Positions 1-11,609 of a DNA stretch of 64,000 bases are shown here, in pieces. The DNA is taken from contig OY987272.1 of the NCBI GenBank assembly GCA_963920665.1, forward strand, positions 11,351,001 through 11,415,000, written 5' to 3'. Position 1 is the first letter of the stretch, and each line of letters opens with the position of its first letter. Below the pieces are notes generated by a model. That model was not told the origin of the DNA, made no database searches, and saw only the letters and a program-made list of their open reading frames with translations. The stretch comes from Straminergon stramineum. Lineage: Eukaryota > Streptophyta > Bryopsida > Hypnales > Calliergonaceae. Both the position numbers and the translations under genes were made by a program.

Positions 1-779
1 ACTTTTGAATGCTAGTAATATTTGACAATAATGTGTACATTGTGTGGTGGCATTTGTATAGAAATTTTCAATCTATCTTGAATCCTTTAGATAGGGCTTA
101 AAGTTTTTTTAAAGGAATTTTTTATTTTTTATTTTTCTAATATTAGTTATATGTAATGATGGACATCAATCAAGTAGTAAAATTTGTTCAAATCTTTTGA
201 GTTTACAAAAGTTTCTAATTTTTTTCCAAATTTTTTGGTCTATTTCTAAATAAATTTTGTAACATGAATAAATCATATATTTTTCATTTTTAAGAGAAAA
301 ACATTTTAGGATCTTGAGAAGAAGATTCAATTGTGTTCTACATTGCAATTTTTTATATCAAGATCCACTAGAATATTACTTCAAAGATTCTTATGATGAA
401 GTTGACCAAACTTGTCAAACTAGAATGGTGTATTGGAAGTAACAATCTTATTTCAACAAAAATTACAACTAATTGTTAAAAAATTGTAATTCTTCTACTT
501 TATATTATATCATTTAGAAAATAGAAACCATATTTTATGCTCTAAAATTATTAAAAATACATTTTTAAAATCTATAATAATTTATTGTAAGAGTATAAAT
601 TATTAAAGAAAATGTAGATCATGCACTCAAGGATTTATCAATGGATCCACAATGGCATTTGTTTTTTTAGTAGTAAAAGACAGTTTATCCATCAAATAAG
701 AAAAAATAATCTAATAAATGTTTTATTCATTTATGCTAAATTTCCATATATGTACAAAAGAATGTTGAACATATCCTAG
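1..779. other. AT-rich intergenic DNA, no gene seen
   Basis: Very AT-rich sequence with homopolymer runs and only short random open frames. I see no exon-like stretch, RNA gene or clear repeat. Confidence 0.6.
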
Positions 780-1285
780 TGAAAAACAAAGCACGGTTGC
801 TAGCATTGAGCCTAGGATCTTCAGCCCATGAGCTTAAGAGCCTAGGCTCCTATGTTATTGGTACCTTCCTTAGTTATAGAATGTTTATAATTATAAGTGT
901 ATGTTGTAGGTATCTATGTTATAAGCACCTTCCATGGTTATATGATGTTTATATTATAGGTGTCTATGTTGTAAGTACCTATATTATAAGTACGTATGTT
1001 ATAAACACCTTCCATAGTTATAGGATGTTTATATAATAAGTGTCTAATTATAATATGGATGTCTATGTTTTAGGTGCATATGTTATAGATACCTTCCATG
1101 GTTATAGTATATTTATATTATAGGTACCCATGTTACAAGCACCTCATATGGTTATAGGGTTATCATATTATAAGTATGTATGTTCTAAACACCTTCAGTA
1201 GTTGTAGAGTATCTACTTACACCTAGGCTCAAGGCTTATAGGCTCTCATTTCTAGGCTCACATGCTAGCATTGTTGAAAAACAAA
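780..1285. mobile_element. Mutator-type MITE with 11-bp target duplication
   Basis: The 484-bp element at 791-1274 is flanked by an identical 11-bp direct repeat, tgaaaaacaaa, at 780-790 and 1275-1285. Its ends are inverted repeats: TGCTAGCAttGAGCCTAG on the left, and the reverse complement of the right end reads TGCTAGCATGTGAGCCTAG. A second, looser inverted GAGCCTAGGC block lies inside each end. The core is a degenerate repeat of about 50-65 bp (motif TATGTTATAAGCACCTTCC). It encodes no protein. Long inverted repeats with a 9-11-bp target duplication are typical of MULE-derived MITEs. The copy at 11338-11609 belongs to the same family. Confidence 0.75.
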
Positions 1286-2880
1286 ATGATCAAACAAGGG
1301 ATGACCTTTAGGATATTTCTAATATTGATGTAAAAAAGTAAATGTGGATGAATAGGATTTCAAAGAACTTCAAAATTAGATGCGACTAGATATATGTTTA
1401 TTTGGCCCATGAAATATTGCAATACTTTTGATTCCTTGCATCTAGTGTAATTGAAGGTGGGTACCTTTAAGATCGCATTTTTTGACTATTGTGCCTAGTT
1501 ATTGTTATTGCATCAGGTTGAATTTTCATATTTTTTTGTTGGCAAATGAAAAAAGGTTCTAATGCACCAAAGAAGTTCATATGTAGATACCTTGTACAGA
1601 AGTTATGAAGGGTTAATTTTTTTGGTTGAGGTTCTAAAATTGTTTCTTCTTCATAAATGCATATTGACATATTGATGTACATAGAGTGATGATGATGGTT
1701 TGGGGGCATTGGTGCATTTGGTGATGCCCACCTTAGGTGAGTTCTACCTTAGCATCTCATTGCCCCAACAATTAGGGACTGTTTGCATGAATGATTGGAC
1801 TAGATCTTGAACTAGGCCTAGGAGGGGTTGCATGCTAGAATTATTAACTTAGTTTCTATTATGGAGCTCCAATTCCTCCTTTTCTCTACCATCCTTGATT
1901 TTCGGATTTACAAGCTTGCTCTCCCTCCCATCAACCCGACTTACTATTTATCTAAAAATATCTTCTATGGTCCGAGATGACCCTAAACTACCAGATGATG
2001 GTGGAAAGGTTCCCAAATGAAATGGTGTGGTTGCAAATTTGATACCTGGCTATGACAGGTTAGTTTATCTAATGTGAAATCAACCTTTCTCCTTGACGGA
2101 AACCCTTGCAATGTATTCTTCAACATGCTTGTGTCAAAAAAATAAAAATATCTTCCACTTGTCTCTTTGTCTCACCTATTTCAAGACTTGACTTTGTAGC
2201 TCACCTCATTCATTAGTTGCCACAGGCCACTTAATTCCAAACACTACGAGAAAAGTGAATATTTTATTTTGACAACCGATGCACATCTGGAAGCATAATG
2301 TGATATGGACCATACTTCACAACTAAGTCCCTTGAGCTCCACCTTTGGTCTGGTCTAAGGATGTGAAAAGCCTTTTAGCTAGTTTGCACTTCAAGAGTGC
2401 ATGATTCCTTGAATGCTTCCAAAAATAAAAAAAGACAATTAGACATGTCACTTTACAAAACCACCAATTGTCTTCTTTTCAAAATTCAAACCTCTCAAAT
2501 TTCAACCTATTGAATAATATTTGGATGAATGTATTCTTAGTTAGTTGGTAGAATAAAATTTCCATCTATAATTGACATACTTCCATAGTTGTAAATAGCT
2601 TTGTTCCTCCATTCCCTTTGAAAATTCATACCTTGAGTGAAGATGTTTGTTGTATTGTTTATTAGTTTTATTTATTATAGTGAGATCTTCAGAGCCGTAT
2701 GTCTTCCAGTTGCTTTCCCCATATTGTAAAAAAACTCTTTGCAAGCAAGGGTGCATGGGCTTTGATTCATGGCGTTTGAACCTACAGAGTGAAAATGATT
2801 GAATTTCGAAGTTTTTATGGATTAAAAATTTAAAAATTACTTTTACTTTTATTTTGGTCGTGGCAACTGCATAGGGTACA
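1286..2880. other. AT-rich intergenic DNA, no gene seen
   Basis: No convincing coding potential on either strand. The minus-strand frame at 2541-2975 has no recognisable domain and no splice context. Confidence 0.5.
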
Positions 2881-3661
2881 CTACTGTACCGGTAGTCAAA
2901 ACTAACAGAAACGCAAACCACTGCAAGCCGTAGATACCACCCAACAACCCAGAGCCGTGGATAAGGTTCCCCCACCCAAGATATAGTATGGGTACCTTTC
3001 CCCCTTAAAATAGTCTGACCTAGCCCCCCCTAACCAGACCCCAAATATCTCCACAAAGCGATACCCCGCATTGCCACACTGTAAAGAAAGATATGTCCCA
3101 AAAGCAGCCCCAGCCCACAATCCCTGGGCACCGTAGACAGCGACGGTGCCCACTAGGTTCGGTTACTAGGTTCGGACCCCTCATCAACCTGGTAGGTAGG
3201 AAGGGAGGAAGACGAGCAACCCAATTGGCTTTGGTTTCGGTGAGGAATGTCCATCGCAAAGAGGAGTGGCCTCGCTCGCCATAAGTGAGCTTTCGTAAAG
3301 GGAGCGTCTCTCTTGGATCTGCCTCGGTCTCGTCGAGCCTGGGCCTTCAGGGATCCGCACTGCAGTGAGGATTTCGGATTCAAAGGTAGGTTGTATTTTA
3401 GTTTCTTTTTGTAGTTTTGTGTTGCTGGAGTACATTCGCAGTGAGTGAGGAGGAGGTTGGGGTGATTTGGTGTGGGGAGTTTGTGATTTGGTCTGTTTTG
3501 CTTTCGGGCTTTTGCACTTTTTTGGTTTAGGGTGTGATTCGATCTCATTGAACGCTTCGTGTTGGCTGAATTTGGGAAGCAGGAGACAGCTGAAGAAGGA
3601 ATTGGTGGTGGAAGGAAGGATTGGAGGTTTGTAGATTTGCGGAGGAGGAGCGTCTTCCGCC
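2881..3661 (+). promoter_or_regulatory. Probable promoter and 5' UTR of the NTT gene
   Basis: GC content rises sharply from about 2880 and there is no upstream ATG between about 3300 and the NTT start codon at 3662. A possible 5' UTR intron runs from a gtaggt donor at about 3385 to a pyrimidine-rich ggtttag acceptor at about 3530. No clear TATA box was seen. The extent is inferred from position and composition only. Confidence 0.4.
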
Positions 3662-6600
3662 ATGCAGAGCTTGTACGCCGCCGCCGCCGCCGCGACGACG
3701 GCGTCGCCCTCGTCGCGTGTGTGGGCTGCGTCGCCGTCTCGTAGCAATGTGGGAATGGCGCGAGGGTTGAGGGTTTCGTCGCGGCCCGCTTCCGCGGCCG
3801 CCATGGCTGGAATGGGAGCGATGCGATCCGCTCCAAGAGCTTCGTACTCCTTGAGGAGCTTCACTTCCACTCCCAAAACTCAAATGCGCAAGCAGATGGC
3901 GGGGCAGGGGCTGGGGCTGGGGCGTGGACTGGGCTTGCCTGCGTTTCCGACGAAGCGACGACACCCTGAGCAGCCTTTGGGGTTAGGAGCTCGTCTTCCC
4001 GTGCGTGCGCAAGCCGTGGCTGGGGGAGCCGACGCCGCGCTTCCTGTTCGCACTGCGAAGAAGATCCTGGGCATTGAGGCAGCGACGTTCAAGAAGGTCG
4101 TCCCCTTGGGCCTCATGTTCTTCTGCATTCTCTTCAATTACACCATTCTGAGGGATACAAAGGACGTGCTGGTGGTGACGGCGAAAGGGAGTAGCGCGGA
4201 GATCATCCCGTTTCTAAAGACGTGGGTGAACCTGCCTATGGCGATTGGCTTCATGGTGATCTACACCAAGCTGTCGAACGTCTTGTCGAAGGAAAATCTG
4301 TTCTACTCGTGTATCTTCCCGTTCATTGCGTTTTTCGGAGTGTTCGCGTTCTTCATGTACCCGCTCGTGGATGTGCTGCATCCTACGGCGTTCGCGGATT
4401 GGGCGTTGCTGAAATTGGGCACGAGGTTCATGGGACCCATTGCCATCGTACGGAATTGGACGTTCGTGCTGTTTTACGTCATGGCGGAGCTTTGGGGGAG
4501 TGTTGTGGTGTCGGTGCTCTTCTGGGGGTTTGCCAACCAGGTTGGGCTCTTTGCCCTTGAAATTCTTGCTTTCTGGATGACTATCTTTTTTACTGTCAGT
4601 GTTTCTTGAGTTTTCAATTGTGACATCCACTCTTCTTCTTGCTTCTTTTTTAATCCAAATCCGTCACTGCCTGTCGATTGATTGGGAGATTTGTTAGATT
4701 TTTTGCTTTTAGGGACAGTGGTTTTTAGTAATGCAAAGAATCGGTGTTTCCCTGATTGGAAGTTTTGTTAGATCGTTTGCTTTTAGGTACGGTGATGCTT
4801 AGGGATGCAAAGGATTTAGTATGAATCTGAGGTTGTCCTTCTAGCCATTTCGATTGTATAGTTGGAATCCCTCCCTCTGTGACTCGTTCGTTTGTCGTTT
4901 CTTCTACCTTGCTTATTGGGATTACATGAAATCTAGAAACAGAGGATGTTTTCTGAATTATGTGGAGGAGTTTTCTTCGTGCAAGAGGTTAGCGTTAATT
5001 TCTAAGTGCGTGTGGTGGTGGATTGTGACAGATTACCACGGTGGATGAGGCCAAACAATTTTACCCACTTTTTGGGTTAGGTGCGAATGTAGCGCTTGTG
5101 TTTTCGGGGCGCACAGTTAAGTATTTCTCGAGGCTGCGAACTAGGCTGCCCCCCGGTGTTGATGGCTGGGGTTACTCCCTGAAGGGTATGATGGGGTTGG
5201 TTGTCCTTCTCGGGTTGATCATCGTGGGTATCTATTGGTGGACGAACAAGTATGTTTTGAATGACCCCTCGCTACCGAAGGCAGAGGCTAGGAAAAAGGT
5301 CAGTTCATTTACTGCAACTCGACTGAGATTTATGCAGCTTTTTGTTGCCATTTTTTTACATTCTTTGGATCTGCTAGGCTAGTTTTGATTACAGTTTGAG
5401 GAGTGTTCAGGTTTTGGTACTGTGTTGGTTTGATCCTTGAGAGAAACTGGCAAGTGGTATGTAGTGTTCGATTGTCAATTTCCTGTTGCATTCAACCTTT
5501 TGTAGGGCAGTTGGTTGTGGATTTGGGAATTTTTCTAACTCGTTTTTGTGTTCATCTCACTTTTGCGTTTTCCAGAAAGCGAAGCCAAAGATGGGCATGG
5601 TCGAGAGTGCGAAGTTTTTGTTGACCTCACGATACATTCGCGATCTTGCTACGTTGGTGGTTGCTTACGGAATTAGTATCAATTTGGTCGAAGTCACGTG
5701 GAAATCGAAGCTTAAATTACAAGTATGTTCCCACCTCTGTTGAACACTGTATTTTCCAATCTAGCGCCTTATTGCGGAGTTTAGCACAGGTCTGGAAGTT
5801 TTTCTTCCATTCACACTGTCAATCTATAGGGTTGTGATCGCCAGTACTTGATGCTGCTCTGTTATTGTGGTGTTTCCGTTAAGTTTTCTAAATGATTCAT
5901 TTCAACTCTTATGTGTATCGAAGCAATCATTTTTGACCATTTGCAGATAACCCATACAAATTGTTGTGAACGCACTTTATAATCTAACGTTCGTGCTTTT
6001 TATTGCAGTACCCAAGCCCTAACGATTATTCCTCGTTCATGGGAGACTTTTCGACTTACACTGGAGTGGCAACATTCATCATGATGTTGTTGAGTCGGTT
6101 CATCTTCAGGAAGTACGGATGGGGTGTGGCAGCTACCATCACGCCCACAGTTTTGCTTGTTACCGGAGTGGCCTTCTTTGGTTTGGTGCTCTTCAGTACT
6201 CCCTTGACTCCCATGCTTGCCGGCCTTGGGTTGACTCCCTTGATGGCCGCTGTGTACGTTGGAGCTCTTCAGAACATTTTCAGTAAGAGTGCCAAGTACA
6301 GTCTTTTCGATCCTTGCAAGGAGATGGCGTACATTCCCTTGGACGAGGAAACCAAGGTAAGGCTTACTGCACCCCCAAGGAGGCTCAAATTTTTACTAGT
6401 CATATGAAGACTTCGAGCATGTCATATGAAAACTCAGTATTGGTTCAAGTGTAGTTTTTTTCTTGTGAACATATTTAATTATCTTGCCTAATATAAAATT
6501 GGTCCATCTTGATTGTACTTTGTAAATTATGATTAATTATGGGTTAAGGAAAATGGAATAGAGTTTGGTGTTTTTTCATATTAGATTACGTAGACGTTGT

Positions 6601-7763
6601 AGATTGATTAATGTTTAGAATAATTAGTACAGATAAGTGTGACATCTGTGCCTGTCTTAGTATCGAACAAGCTCCAACATCTGGGTAAGTTCCATTACAG
6701 GACCAATGATTTTAACTTACCATGGATTCTGATCCTACTTGCAGCTCAAAGGAAAGGCAGCTATCGATGTCGTTTGCAATCCGCTTGGAAAATCGGGAGG
6801 TGCTCTCATTCAGCAGTTCCTGATTTTGGGTTTCGGTTCTTTGGCCCATTCGACTCCGTACTTGGGAGCTATCTTGTTGATTATTGTGCTTGTGTGGTTG
6901 GGTGCTGCCCGCTCTCTTGACGCCCAATTTACTCCTCTTGTACAAAAGGATTTGAAGGGCAAGCTTTTGGAAGGAAAATTATCTGCCATTTCAGCTGCAG
7001 TTTTGGGCCAAACGAAGCCGAGGAAAGAGGTCTGTCTGCTTCACTATTTTCCAGAATCTAATTCTGATCTGAAAAGTCTGGTGTCTGTCTTAGTGGTAAA
7101 TGTCTGCATGAGATTTTCTAGGAAGGCACGAAGAGTTTCACTTTTTTATGATAGAGAAATTTAGTTGATTGTCTACCCCAACGGTAGAGACTGAACAATT
7201 TTGGAAAGTTATGGTGTCCAATGAAAATGAGAAGTGCTAGAAAAGAAATTGTAGCATGTCAGGGCCCATCATTCCAAAGGTTTGAGTTTTATAGGAATAG
7301 TGACATTCTAAGATACGAAAAGATTTTTGAACGTTTTTTTAAAATTTCAATAATTGAGAATGATAGTGAGGAATGTATCCAGAGATATCCCAAGGAATTT
7401 GACTAGATAGAGACATGAGAATTATACATTTCTATTTGGGGTAGAGAGACTTGCAAGTAGCCACTCGTCATATACGTGCTTGCTCTCTCATTCATGAAAT
7501 ACTAATGTAAGGCGAGCCTGGATGTTGTCGGATATCATCTAACAATGGTAGAGTTTGTATTGCAGGTGACGTACCGGTTTGTGAGTGTCCTGAATGAGCA
7601 AGGATTCTTGGAAGGACGTTATGTCCCAGTGATTGATGGACCGAAGGAAGCACCCCAAGCAGCAGTTGCGAAAACCGCTACGCCTTTGGGTTCTAGCAAC
7701 GGTGATGGTTCAGCAGGGGAGACGGATATTCCATCTTCCGAACCAGCTCTGAAATCAGAGTGA
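3662..7763 (+). CDS. NTT: Plastidic ATP/ADP antiporter, six exons
   Basis: Exchanges cytosolic ATP for stromal ADP across the plastid inner envelope (TLC/NTT carrier family). Exons are 3662-4540, 5032-5298, 5576-5722, 6009-6356, 6745-7029 and 7566-7763; all five introns are GT-AG and phase 0, and the joined frame codes 707 residues. Residues 1 to about 115 are Ala/Ser/Arg-rich with no hydrophobic span, as in a plastid transit peptide. The membrane core begins near GLMFFCILFNYTILRDTKD and keeps family hallmarks across the joints: RNWTFVLFYVMAELWGS, GFANQ then ITTVDEA, IRDLATLVVAYGISINLVEV, YGWGVAA, SKSAKYSLFDPCKEMAYIPL, and GKAAIDVVCNPLGKSGGALI. Twelve helices are expected. It is longer than Arabidopsis NTT1 (about 620) at both ends; the 65-residue last exon is a hydrophilic tail. 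No lesion was seen, so it should be functional. Confidence 0.95.
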
Positions 7764-8640
7764 TTTAGGGGTGGGTTTTGCCTTTGATGTGAGCCTCGGC
7801 CCTTGATTCTCCGAGGAGGTGACGATTGGTGGCGACGTGGTCGTTACCACGCCGGAATGGAGATTACTGTTTTATAAAGCGCAGGTTAATCAGGACATGC
7901 CCTCTGTACCGGAGGATGAGAAGAAGGGCAGGATGAGTGGAATGATGGGTGGCGCGAGCAAAATTCAGACGGCCTCTGATCAGTCTGATGACTATTGAAC
8001 CTAACCTCAGTTTTGCATTCAGGCATTTCTAATAAGTTATTTCATGATAATGAAGATCAACGAAAGGCATCGATCCTGCTGGGCACAGGATCCTGCTCTC
8101 TTTAGAGATAGGTAGTTTTATTGCTGGTTTAATTAGTTCATCGATTGTTGTTGGGAGGTCTCTGAAGTTGTTCAACCAATAACATCATCTTGTTTGAGTT
8201 ATCTGCGTCACTGCTCAAAAGGTTTCCGCTTGTATCGATTCGCTTATATGCTCAAATGGAGTTTGTGGACACTAAAGATTTTGTAGCTCAAGTATTGTTG
8301 TAGATATCGTTTAGGGTACTATGAAAGTCGGTATTTGATTGTAGTAACCTTCAGAACCTGTTTCTATTGTTCAAGAGTGTTGCGTGCTGGAACATATTGT
8401 TTTCCTCTTTGAAGCTTCCTAAAGGATTTATTTCAACTCTATGTATGCGGACGCCACCACTTTTGACCATTTAGGTACGCATGGGTCCACTAACATGTGG
8501 GCATCAGTTCGATCAGGTGGTGCTATTGGAAATACAATAACTACCATGTAAAATAATGGTGGATTCATAGGTAGTGTAGGTTGTCGAACATGTGGGCATC
8601 AGCTGATTCGGCTCCCTTCAGGACTCAGCGTAACCTCGCA
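7764..8640 (+). other. NTT 3' UTR and flank, with a coding-like frame
   Basis: This stretch is richer in GC than the following DNA and probably holds the NTT 3' UTR. It contains a frame open from 7807 to the stop at 7996-7998 (first ATG at 7897), whose C-terminal part reads VPEDEKKGRMSGMMGG and then ASKIQTASDQSDDY. It is not in frame with the NTT stop. A segment near 8411-8470 resembles NTT intron 3 (see findings). Confidence 0.4.
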
Positions 8641-11337
8641 TAAAGGTGTCCGTTTCGCTTGGTTGGCTATTGGATGAGTGTTCTTTAGTATCTGTACTTT
8701 TTAGGCATTGCATGAGTTAGATATGATTTTAAAAACTGTTGATTGTAAATCAAGTTTAGGTTCATGTGCAGAATGTGTACATTTTTTGTTTGACCAATTG
8801 AGCTACAATTATGAAGCTTGGTGCTCCAATATCACTTCTCTACAAACTAAGGTGCATCTTATTTCATCCCATTCCTTATGACTTGAGAATCTAGGAATGT
8901 GCATAATCTCTTTGAACTTTTGGAAATAGATGAGAAGTGACCATATATGCCTGGATATTCTTGTTTTGGAATGAATAAAGAAGGTTTGAAGAGAATTGGA
9001 TGTAGAGATGGATTATGGTGTCTACCTTGATGATATGCCCATCATCTCTAAAATAACACATGGATAATAGAAAACACCTCTCTCTAGTTAAACATTGTAA
9101 TTGCAAATTTCATGTGGATTTGAAAAATATTCTTATGTTGCTTAGTGCACATATCTTCCCACCACTAGTGAATTTTTGAAATTTTTTGTGTGTGGTTTAT
9201 GAGCATGTGCCACTGTCATGGATTTTTGACATCCTCTAATAATCTATGTCCCCTCACTTTGGGATTAACCAAAAACCAAATTAGAATGATTTTACTATGA
9301 AGAACTTACAATATCAATTTTGTTAAGGTAGGAACACCAAATATTGTGACACTTGGAATATGAGTATGAAAGGTTCATTATTTGTAGAAGATGCTTTTGG
9401 ACTACCTTACATTCAAGTCTAATTTGGCACATTTGATGTTGAAATAGTTTAATTTTAGAATTTAGATAGCTTGGTAGTTCAATTTAAGGTAAATCTAACT
9501 ATGACAAGCAAACTATCTATGACAGGCACCTAGGAAATGACCTAGTAGAGTCTTACATCAACCCATGACAAACTTTCTTTAATAAATAAGATTAGGACTA
9601 TAGTAGGTTGGTTAGTGACCAAAATCAATGGCTTGGGTGATGGTGATGGAGTTATTAGTACCTATTTTAGTAACTTCTAGCTTTTCAATGTAAATTCATC
9701 AAAGCAAGTGTTTTTTTAAATTCTTCATGTTCTGACCATGTTAGAAAATATTGTACCCATGTTAGAAGATATTCCAACTACTTTAGGTGGTAGGATGGCC
9801 ATCATGCATATAGGCTTTTTGTTGGTTTTGGGATAGTCTACACTCTTTTGGGCCAATTGGTAGTCATACTTCAAAAATTCATAAGAAATTCATACTTTGT
9901 CAGGAAAATAAAATTCAATTGCTCTCTTCTTTTCTCACAGTTGTCTTTGTATGAAAAAAACTTTGAGTATTTTTGCTAATTGTAACAGAGTAAAACACTC
10001 ATTTTGCCTGTTGTAGGTAGGTTTACCTTAGATTTCTTAGCTTTCAACACTTTGCTCTTCTTAATTTTTGGACAATCCTACTTTTGGATTGATTCATTCT
10101 TTCTATTCATGTGTAAATGTGTATCTTTTTCTAAATTTTCTCAAGAATAATTTTTGGATATTCAGAATTAGCAGCAATGAATTTTTTTCAGATTTTCAAA
10201 AATCATTGAACAATTTTTTAAATTTCAGACATCTTTCAAATTTTCCCTGATTATTTACAAAACTAACCTATACATATGGTAGGGGTCATTATGTGATCAT
10301 TGTGTTTGATTTTTAGGTGCCCATACAAGTAATTATTGGTGTTCTATTTTGAGGGTCTAGTACCTTCTTTAGTCAAAGTTTTCAAATTCTACTTCAAATG
10401 CCTTTTCTTCCATTTGCTAAGAAATTGGAACTTTGATGAAGAAACAATTGCTTAATAATTTTGAGCACAAGATATTACATTCCAATAAGAGGTTAGAATT
10501 TGGATGAATATGCCTTTTGTTCCATTTGCTAAGAAATAAAAAATGGATTATTTCTTCATTCAAGTTCTATTAGATTAATTTTGAATTGTGAAAAATGACA
10601 ATCCTATATTGGTAAAATTCATGACTTTGGTACTTTTTAGATGAACATCTTTGAACTTAAATCATACCAATTCTAGTTTTTACATCTTTATAAAATGAAA
10701 TGTCACAATTTTCATTTGGTACTTCTAAATGGCATTAATATAAAAAAAATTAGCATTTCATTTAATAAAAGTTGTAAAAGATCATCTATAGATCATATCC
10801 GCACAATTAACCCCTACAGAGCAAACGTTCAACTTTTGAACAATAGATGAATAGAAACATGTCCAAGCACACAAAAATGCATTTTTTTCATCCATTTTTT
10901 TTTAAGAATCTTGGGTTAGTTCTTAAACATTTGTAGGGTATAGATTCTAATGACATTTCCTTGCAAATATTCTATAATTAAAGGATAATAGTAGGTATGG
11001 TTTCAAAAAGTAACTATTTTAGTTTAAAAAATGGCCTTTTAGAGACAACCTAAATAAAAATGAAAAAAAATCATTAGAAATCACTATGATAAGAACTTAA
11101 TCTTTTGAACTTAAAGGAAAAAAATTCTTGTGAAAATAAAAAATATTCAATTGAAAATTCATTTAAAAAGGAATTTGGGTTCAAATTTTATTGAAAAATA
11201 TTAGTTGGTATTCTAGTTGATCTAACTGCATAGTGATGAATTATAGATCATAATTTATAACTATTGTTTGAAAATCATTATTAAATTATATTTCTTAGTT
11301 GCATTTTATTGTGCATCTTTATAATTTTGGAAATTTG
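8641..11337. other. AT-rich intergenic DNA, no gene seen
   Basis: Short open frames only, with no conserved motif or splice-bounded exon. A lone TTAACCCCTA end at about 10807 may be a remnant of the TTAA element family. Confidence 0.5.
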
Positions 11338-11609
11338 GACTAGCTCTCAACGGTGCTAGTATGTGAGCCAAAGAATGAGAGCTTGTGAGCATTGAGCCTA
11401 CATTATAAGTACCTATAATATAGATACCACACACTATAGAAGGTATATATATTATAAACACCTATAATATGGGTATTTGTAACATATATATATATCCTAT
11501 AATCATAGATGGTTTCTATGATATATACACCTATAACATAGATGTGTAGTATTATAGGCTTATGGGCTCACACTCCTGTGCTCACATAATAGCACCCCTT
11601 GACTAGCTC
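11338..11609. mobile_element. Mutator-type MITE with 9-bp target duplication
   Basis: Element at 11347-11600 (254 bp) between identical 9-bp direct repeats, gactagctc, at 11338-11346 and 11601-11609. The left end reads CGGTGCTAGTATGTGAGCC; the reverse complement of the right end reads GGGTGCTATTATGTGAGC. The inverted repeats extend inward through a second GTGAGC block. The core carries the same ATTATAAGTACCTATAATAT-type repeats as the element at 780-1285. Two independent copies with target duplications of 9 and 11 bp support a MULE-derived MITE family. Non-coding. Confidence 0.75.

Noticed and set aside
3153..3876. Two long minus-strand frames of 227 and 230 codons opposite the first NTT exon
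   Set aside because: They are reverse-frame shadows of the GC-rich NTT leader and transit-peptide exon, with Arg/Pro/Ser-rich composition and no domain.
4214..4630. 138-codon minus-strand frame
   Set aside because: Lies wholly opposite NTT exon 1 and its composition is that expected of a reversed membrane-protein frame.
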